A stretch of DNA of 64,000 bases from Enterococcus wangshanyuanii. GTDB taxonomy: Bacteria > Bacillota > Bacilli > Lactobacillales > Enterococcaceae. The stretch spans positions 3,224,001 through 3,288,000 of the forward strand of contig NZ_CP021874.1 of the NCBI RefSeq assembly GCF_002197645.1. The letters are read 5' to 3'. Position numbers and translations under genes: made by a program. The notes beneath the pieces are model-generated. The model saw only the letters and a list, made by a program, of their open reading frames with translations, was not told the origin of the DNA and did not search any database. Of this stretch, positions 58,899 to 64,000 are shown one piece after another (the first letter of the stretch is position 1; every line of letters starts with the position of its first letter).

Positions 58899-59429
58899 GT
58901 GAAAAAAACAATGATTGCCTCATTAAAGAGTCTCGTCGTATTCACCTTATTGTGCGGTGTGTTTTATACAGCAGCTGTCACTGCGTTCGGGCAAGTACTT
59001 TTTTCATCTCAGGCTAACGGCAGTTTAGTCGAAACAGAAAAAGCAGGGAAAAAACAGATCATCGGCTCCAAATTGATTGGACAAGCGTTTTCAGCGGATA
59101 AATATTTACATGGACGACCAACGACAGTCAGCCAGCTTTCGCCAGTTTCAAAAGAACAACAAAAATTGATTGATGAAAGAATTGAACAAGCCGACTCAAA
59201 AGAAGTCCCGATCGAATTAGTCACCGCTTCAGCCAGCGGTGTCGATCCTGAAATTTCGCTCGATGCTGCAATGAGTCAGGTTTCGCGAATCGCCTTAGCG
59301 AGAACGATGAAAAAAGATGAGGTCCGTGATATAATCAAACAAAATATCACTGGGCTTAAAATCGGACCAGCAGACTCAAGGCGGATCAATGTATTAGGAG
59401 TCAATCAAATGCTGGATGAGGCGAAATAA
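58899..59429 (+). CDS. kdpC: KdpC, K+-ATPase chaperone subunit
   Basis: A 176-residue protein with one N-terminal membrane span and an exposed domain. GTG at 58899 follows GAGGAG. Family motifs: VTAFGQVLFSSQANGSLV, GSKLIGQAFSADKYLHGRPT and SASGVDPEISLDAAMSQVSRIA. It helps KdpB bind ATP. The frame open further upstream overlaps kdpB and is not used. kdpD follows after 14 bp. Confidence 0.93.
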   Translation: MKKTMIASLKSLVVFTLLCGVFYTAAVTAFGQVLFSSQANGSLVETEKAGKKQIIGSKLIGQAFSADKYLHGRPTTVSQLSPVSKEQQKLIDERIEQADSKEVPIELVTASASGVDPEISLDAAMSQVSRIALARTMKKDEVRDIIKQNITGLKIGPADSRRINVLGVNQMLDEAK

Positions 59430-59443
59430 AGGATGGTATCAAC

Positions 59444-62104
59444 GTGACTGAGGAACGATTAGATCCAGAATACTTATTAGAAAAATGGAAGAAAAACGAA
59501 CAAAGCCTGAGGTCTGGTAGACTGAAGGTTTTCTTCGGTTATGCAGCAGGTGTAGGAAAGACCTATGCTATGTTGAAAGAAGCGCATGAACAGCAAACAG
59601 AAGGGAAAACAGTCGTTGTGGGGTATGTAGAACCTCACGCTAGGCCTGAAACAGAAGCATTAGTGGATGGGTTACCCGTTTTGCCGACTAAAAAATATAC
59701 CTACAAAGGGATCACGATCCAAGAGTTTGATGTAGATGCAGCTTTAAAAAAGAAGCCGGATCTTATTTTAGTAGATGAATTGGCGCATACAAATGCTGTG
59801 GGTGCCCGCAATAAAAAAAGATATCAGGATATCGAAGAATTGCTGAAAGCTGGAATCGATGTTTATACGACAGTCAATGTTCAGCATATCGAAAGCTTGA
59901 ATGATATCGTTGAACAAGTAACAGGTGTTCATATTTCAGAAACAGTCCCAGATACTTTTTTTGAAACAAGTGCTTTAAAAGTCGTTGATATTGAAACAGA
60001 AGAGCTTTTAGAGCGTCTAAAACAAGGGAAGATCTATCATTCAGAAAATGCCAAAAAAGCGATGGCAAACTTTTTTACGACGGACAATCTCACACTGTTA
60101 AGAGGACTAGCCATACGTAAAGCTTCCGATCATATCAATACGACAAATCAACAGGAAACACAAAAAAGTACAGGCATTCACTCTAAACTGTTAACAGTTA
60201 TTGATGAGAAAAATCCTGAAATGACTAAAAAATGTTTACGTTGGACCGCTCGGTTAGCACAAGCATTGGGAACTGAGTGGATCGCATTGGAAATTTTAGA
60301 AGATCTGTCTGAGCATTCCGAGTCAGAAAACGCAAAATTAGCAACGAAATTAGGCGGTGAAGTGGTCACTTTAGAAAGTGATAATCAAAGAGATACGATC
60401 ATCCAGTATGTAAAAATGCGCGGTGTTACGGATCTTGTGATGGGGAAAGTCATCAATCGCTCTCGTTTTATCCGCTTATATCGTCCCGATTTAGAAGATG
60501 AGCTTGTTTCCTTCATCCCGGATGTGGACATCCATTTAGTGCCGTATCAGTCAAATAAGTATCTTTTAAATAAGTATGCAGTAAAGAAAAAAAATCTGAA
60601 TACTGTTTTCACTTGGAAAGATTTTTATATGACTTTAGGCTTGTTGGCAATGGCAACCATTTTATCAGAGCTGGGATCTTATTTTCATATTGGTGATCAG
60701 AACCTGATATTGATCTACATTTTATTTGTATTATTGGTAGCTAGAGCCACAACAGGTTATTTATGGACTGCGATAGCATCGATCGCCAGTGTGTTGATGT
60801 TCAATTGGTTTTTTGTAGCACCGCTGTATTCGTTGACGGTCTATAAACAAGGTTACCCATTGACCCTCTTTTTTATGCTTTTGGTTGCTTTGTTAGTCAG
60901 CAATTTGATGATGCAGATCAAAAAACAGGCTTTCTATGCGATGAAACGTGAACATCAGTTGGAAATTTTATACGAGCTAAATAAAAAATACTTAGTGACT
61001 CATGACCAAAAAGAAATTCTAGCGACGACAGCTGACTATTTATCGAACATGCTCGATCGCGAAGTCGTGCTGTATGATGAACAAGAAGTCAAAGAACCAA
61101 ATGGCGCACCGATCAAAGGACCGTTAAGAAGTTTGGAAGAATTGGCAGTCGCAAACTGGGTTTTTGTCAATCAAAAGCAAGCTGGCTATGGAACAGATAC
61201 ATTGATGGGGGCTAAAGCACTCTATCTGCCAGTATTATCAAATGGTGTAACCCTAGCTGTGATCGGCATTGAAAAAAGTAAAGAGAATCCGATCACGGAT
61301 GAAATCATTAGTTTTTTGGAGCTGATCTCCACACAGTTGGCACTTGCCCTCGAACAAAATATCCTCACTTCAGAGCGTCAGCAAATCTTATTTGAAAGTG
61401 AAAAAGAACGGATGCGCGGCAATTTATTGCGGGCGATCTCACATGATCTGCGTACACCACTTACAGGAATTTCAGGATCAGTTGAAGCCATTCTTGCAGA
61501 AGATAAACGTACTTTACTACCTAAAGAAACGAAACAAAAGCTACTTATCGGGATCAAAGAGGATGCAGACTGGTTGATTCGTATGGTAGAAAATCTATTA
61601 TCGATCACTCGTATCAATGAAGAAACTATGAAAGTCGCAAAACGTAAAGAAGCGATTGAAGAAGTCGTGGCTTCTGCGATACAGCGAATTAGAAAAAGCT
61701 ATCCAACAAGTGAAATCAAGGTTTCTTTACCAGAAGAATTTATTTTAGTACCGATGGATTCTATTTTGATCGAACAAGTCCTTTTTAATTTGATGGAAAA
61801 TGCTATTCGTCATTCTAACTGCCAATCAGCGATTTTTGTGACGGTCTCACTAGCTGAAAATGATGCTGTATTTGAAGTGGCAGATCAAGGACAGGGCTTG
61901 ACTTCAGAACAGCTGAAAGGTCTATTCAGCGGAATGAACCAGCAAAGTACACCCGTCGATTCAAAAAATGGCATGGGCATCGGATTATCTATTGTAAAAA
62001 CGATCATCTTAGCACATGATGGCACGCTGAAAGCTGGAAATCGACCGCAAGGGGGCGCATTCTTTAGTTTTACGCTTCCGCTGGAAAGAAAGGAGCAATT
62101 ATAA
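59444..62104 (+). CDS. kdpD: KdpD, K+/c-di-AMP-responsive sensor kinase
   Basis: A full-length sensor kinase of 886 residues. N-terminal KdpD domain (about 1-210) with Walker A FGYAAGVGKTYAML and LVDELAHTNA, a universal-stress-like domain (about 245-365), four close membrane segments (DUF4118, about 395-490), a GAF-like region, and the kinase core with H-box AISHDLRTPLTGIS (about 660) and HATPase LFNLMENAIRHS/GMGIGLSIVK. In related species the Usp part binds c-di-AMP and lowers kdp expression. The stop immediately abuts kdpE. Confidence 0.95.
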   Translation: MTEERLDPEYLLEKWKKNEQSLRSGRLKVFFGYAAGVGKTYAMLKEAHEQQTEGKTVVVGYVEPHARPETEALVDGLPVLPTKKYTYKGITIQEFDVDAALKKKPDLILVDELAHTNAVGARNKKRYQDIEELLKAGIDVYTTVNVQHIESLNDIVEQVTGVHISETVPDTFFETSALKVVDIETEELLERLKQGKIYHSENAKKAMANFFTTDNLTLLRGLAIRKASDHINTTNQQETQKSTGIHSKLLTVIDEKNPEMTKKCLRWTARLAQALGTEWIALEILEDLSEHSESENAKLATKLGGEVVTLESDNQRDTIIQYVKMRGVTDLVMGKVINRSRFIRLYRPDLEDELVSFIPDVDIHLVPYQSNKYLLNKYAVKKKNLNTVFTWKDFYMTLGLLAMATILSELGSYFHIGDQNLILIYILFVLLVARATTGYLWTAIASIASVLMFNWFFVAPLYSLTVYKQGYPLTLFFMLLVALLVSNLMMQIKKQAFYAMKREHQLEILYELNKKYLVTHDQKEILATTADYLSNMLDREVVLYDEQEVKEPNGAPIKGPLRSLEELAVANWVFVNQKQAGYGTDTLMGAKALYLPVLSNGVTLAVIGIEKSKENPITDEIISFLELISTQLALALEQNILTSERQQILFESEKERMRGNLLRAISHDLRTPLTGISGSVEAILAEDKRTLLPKETKQKLLIGIKEDADWLIRMVENLLSITRINEETMKVAKRKEAIEEVVASAIQRIRKSYPTSEIKVSLPEEFILVPMDSILIEQVLFNLMENAIRHSNCQSAIFVTVSLAENDAVFEVADQGQGLTSEQLKGLFSGMNQQSTPVDSKNGMGIGLSIVKTIILAHDGTLKAGNRPQGGAFFSFTLPLERKEQL

Positions 62105-62803
62105 ATGGCAACGATTTTAATCATAGAAGATGACGATGTGATCGCAGAATTTATGGGTGCTGTTTTAGAAAAAGAAAAGCACACGATCTATATTGCACGC
62201 TCTGCTCTTGAAGGTTTGTCAACGTACCGAATGTGGCCCGTTGATTTGATTTTGCTGGACCTTGGCTTGCCGGATCAAGATGGGATGGACGTATTGAAAA
62301 GCATTCGGACAACCTCATCTATACCGATCATCATTATTTCAGCACGGGATCATGAAGATCATAAAGTTGAAGCGCTAGATTTAGGTGCTGACGACTATAT
62401 CACTAAGCCTTTTGGGACACCTGAGCTTTTAGCAAGAATCAGAACAGCTTTGCGTCACGCAGCTGCTCATTCGAATACCCAAGAAATTAAACAAATCATA
62501 AATGGAGATTTATGTATCGATATTGAACATCATCAAGTGACAAAACGAGGACAAGTCATCCACTTGACGCCAAATGAATACAAGATCATCCAAGTCTTAG
62601 GCGAAAATATGGGGAAAGTCTTGACGCACACCTATATTTCTCAAAAAGTCTGGGGACCATACAGCAATGAAAGCCAGACACTAAGAGTCAACATGTCGAA
62701 TATTCGTAAAAAGATCGAAGAAAATCCAGTAGAACCAGAATATATTTTAACTGAGATAGGGATCGGGTATCGAATGTTGGAGACGAAAAAAGCAGTCGAT
62801 TAA
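62105..62803 (+). CDS. kdpE: KdpE, response regulator
   Basis: OmpR-family regulator of 232 residues: receiver with IIEDDD, phospho-Asp in LILLDLGLPDQDG (about residue 52), Lys in YITKPFGTPELLARI; winged HTH from about 130 (LTPNEYKIIQVLGEN, LRVNMSNIRKKIEENP). Its ATG starts directly after the kdpD stop. It activates kdpFABC when K+ is low. A strong terminator follows about 110 bp later. Confidence 0.94.
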   Translation: MATILIIEDDDVIAEFMGAVLEKEKHTIYIARSALEGLSTYRMWPVDLILLDLGLPDQDGMDVLKSIRTTSSIPIIIISARDHEDHKVEALDLGADDYITKPFGTPELLARIRTALRHAAAHSNTQEIKQIINGDLCIDIEHHQVTKRGQVIHLTPNEYKIIQVLGENMGKVLTHTYISQKVWGPYSNESQTLRVNMSNIRKKIEENPVEPEYILTEIGIGYRMLETKKAVD

Positions 62804-63129
62804 AAGAATTAAAAAATTTAAGTCTTCAAAAAAAGGTTGATGACCTGAAATGAGAATCGAATGTTACTAGTCCAAACAGCAAAGTCTGAAAATCGCATGT
62901 TATAAAATAATGGAAAAAGCAACACAGAGCAGTCGATCGACTTGTTCGGTGTTGTTTTTTCAATATCCATCTAAAGTCTATCCGTTTATAGGTCTGAAGT
63001 ACCATGACAAGCAAAGCAACTTAGTTCAAAATAGTAAGGGTAGCAGGAGGTTGTATGTAGAAAAAGGGAAGACTGAGACAGTCATCACTTGCTAAATCAA
63101 GCAGTAAGTCAAAAAAATGGAGGGATAAA
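62804..63129. other. Intergenic stretch between kdpE and an ABC transporter
   Basis: Holds the kdp terminator (62913-62960) and, after it, the promoter region of the next gene, ending in SD GGAGGG at 63119-63124. A short open frame (62910-63095) crosses the terminator and has no SD, so it is not taken as a gene. Confidence 0.6.
62913..62960 (+). terminator. Terminator of the kdp operon
   Basis: AAAAAGCAACAC (62914-62925) and GTGTTGTTTTTT (62949-62960), with inner pairing GAGCAGTCGAT against the CGACTTGTTC side; a long, nearly continuous stem. Confidence 0.85.
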
Positions 63130-63810
63130 ATGTCTGTAATCGAAGCAAAAAACATAAAAAAAAGCTATGGACGAAACGAATCAAGATTTGATGCCTTAAA
63201 AGGTGTGGATCTATCAGTTAAAGAAGGAGAATCTGTAGCGATCATCGGAAAAAGCGGATCGGGGAAATCAACATTTATGCATATTCTGGCATTATTAGAT
63301 AAACCAACTTCTGGTGAAATTTTATTAAATAATCAAAACGTAACAAGTATCAGTAAAAAACAATTAGATAAAACAAGGAATGAACAATTTGGTTTTGTCT
63401 TCCAGCAATTCTTCATGAATCCTAAAGATACCGTTTTAAACAATGTGATGCTGCCGCTGAAAATCGGTGGGATCTCCAGCAGTAAACGTAAACAAATGGC
63501 GCTTGAGGCACTTAAAGCCGTTGATTTAGAAGATAAAATCAATAACAAAGCCAATAATTTATCCGGAGGACAAAAACAACGTGTTTGTATTGCGCGTGCG
63601 TTAGTCAATAATCCAAAAATCATTTTTGCTGATGAACCAACAGGAAACCTGGATTCGGCAACAGGAGATAAAATCGAGCAGCTTTTATTCAATTTGAACA
63701 AAGAAAAAGGCATCACACTGATCATTGTAACGCATGACCCAGAACTTGCGGCCCGCTGTGATCGTCAGATCCATGTTCGTGACGGCTTGATCATAGGAGG
63801 AGATGAGTAG
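63130..63810 (+). CDS. ABC transporter ATPase, MacB/LolD/SalX type
   Basis: ATPase of 226 residues with Walker A GKSGSGKST, signature LSGGQKQR, Walker B IFADEPTGNLD and H-loop VTHDPE. The ADEPTGNLD form is typical of MacB/LolD/BceA-type ATPases that work with FtsX-like permeases in peptide export, antimicrobial-peptide resistance or lipoprotein release. The permease gene begins immediately after its stop. No two-component genes of the Bce type are visible in the window, though the neighbourhood beyond it is unseen. Confidence 0.9.
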   Translation: MSVIEAKNIKKSYGRNESRFDALKGVDLSVKEGESVAIIGKSGSGKSTFMHILALLDKPTSGEILLNNQNVTSISKKQLDKTRNEQFGFVFQQFFMNPKDTVLNNVMLPLKIGGISSSKRKQMALEALKAVDLEDKINNKANNLSGGQKQRVCIARALVNNPKIIFADEPTGNLDSATGDKIEQLLFNLNKEKGITLIIVTHDPELAARCDRQIHVRDGLIIGGDE

Positions 63811-64000
63811 ATGAAATTCAGCGATATTTTAAAATCAGCAAGTTCAAACTTAATGCGCAACAAAGGTCGGACGATTTTGACGATTGTTGCAATTTTTATT
63901 GGAGCCTTTACTATCTCATTGACGACTGGGGTCAATATCGGTGTCAATGATTATATCGATAAACAAGTCGGCAGTGTCGGCGGAGAAAACCAGATTTTTG
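63811..64000 (+). CDS. FtsX/MacB-type ABC permease, 5' part
   Basis: The first 63 residues of a permease that runs out of the window. It begins MKFSDILKSASSNLMRNKGRT, the amphipathic lead of MacB-like permeases, followed by the first membrane segment (ILTIVAIFIGAFTISLTTGV) and the start of a large outside domain. It abuts the ATPase gene, with AGGAGG overlapping its end. Whether it is a MacB-like exporter or part of a resistance module needs the rest of the gene. Confidence 0.85.
   Translation, partial: MKFSDILKSASSNLMRNKGRTILTIVAIFIGAFTISLTTGVNIGVNDYIDKQVGSVGGENQIF

Noticed and set aside
62910..63095. 61-codon frame after kdpE
   Set aside because: It runs through the kdp terminator hairpin and has no SD.

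Overview
This window looks like a chromosomal stretch of a low-GC Gram-positive coccus of the Enterococcus group, probably a relative of E. faecalis. The reasons are AT-rich DNA, strong AGGAGG ribosome binding sites, frequent TTG/GTG starts, U-tailed hairpin terminators, cre-like, Fur-like and Pho-box-like sites, a PrfA/Ers-type Crp regulator with its box, ChW-repeat surface proteins and an Fst-type toxin peptide. No rRNA, tRNA, CRISPR array or insertion sequence was seen. The only mobile-element trace is the 3' part of a tyrosine recombinase at the left edge.

Layout. 1-4.3 kb: integrase end, then a large GA-module/ChW surface protein. 4.5-7.8 kb: lipoate-protein ligase joined to a MetNIQ-type ABC importer. 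7.8-10.1 kb: small coiled-coil protein and MFS exporter on the minus strand, divergent from a PrfA/Ers-like regulator. 10.3-12.1 kb: DJ-1/PfpI protein, a split small secreted protein with a possible -1 frameshift site, and a membrane-protein remnant. 12.2-15.7 kb: two-component system, PepSY lipoprotein and DUF308 membrane protein. 15.9-20.3 kb: AraC regulator, lone PTS EIIC and GH3 beta-glucosidase. 20.4-24.1 kb: Fur-box operon with nitroreductase and a FecCD-type iron importer. 24.5-30.8 kb: Pho-box operon phnD-phnC-phnE-phnE plus two leaderless 5'-nucleotidase-like enzymes. 30.9-43.8 kb: LysM protein, then a xylose/isoprimeverose (xyloglucan oligosaccharide) locus: xylR, xylA, sugar ABC importer without ATPase, GH31 alpha-xylosidase, GH1, xylB and a ROK kinase. 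43.9-47.5 kb: disulfide reductase, cardiolipin synthase, GNAT. 47.8-54.6 kb: minus-strand M20 peptidase-MFS-M20 operon, divergent from an AraC-GH39 fusion regulator, then glutathione peroxidase. 54.6-54.9 kb: an Fst-like type I toxin-antitoxin locus. 55.0-62.8 kb: complete kdpFABCDE. 63.1-64.0 kb: ABC ATPase and the start of an FtsX/MacB-type permease.

How the parts fit. The window is a series of self-contained nutrient and stress modules, each with its own switch: iron (Fur), phosphorus (Pho box), potassium (KdpDE), xylose (XylR and CcpA) and beta-glucosides (AraC and possibly CcpA). The most unusual items are the Fst-like locus (28-residue peptide, antitoxin RNA, 17-base repeats over the toxin start, 5'-3' pairing arms), the in-frame A AAA AAG slip site, the phosphonate-type importer wired to intracellular phosphoesterases, the lplA-importer pairing, and a transcription factor fused to an apparently dead glycosidase domain. 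All functional calls are from reading the sequence and general family knowledge; no database search was run.
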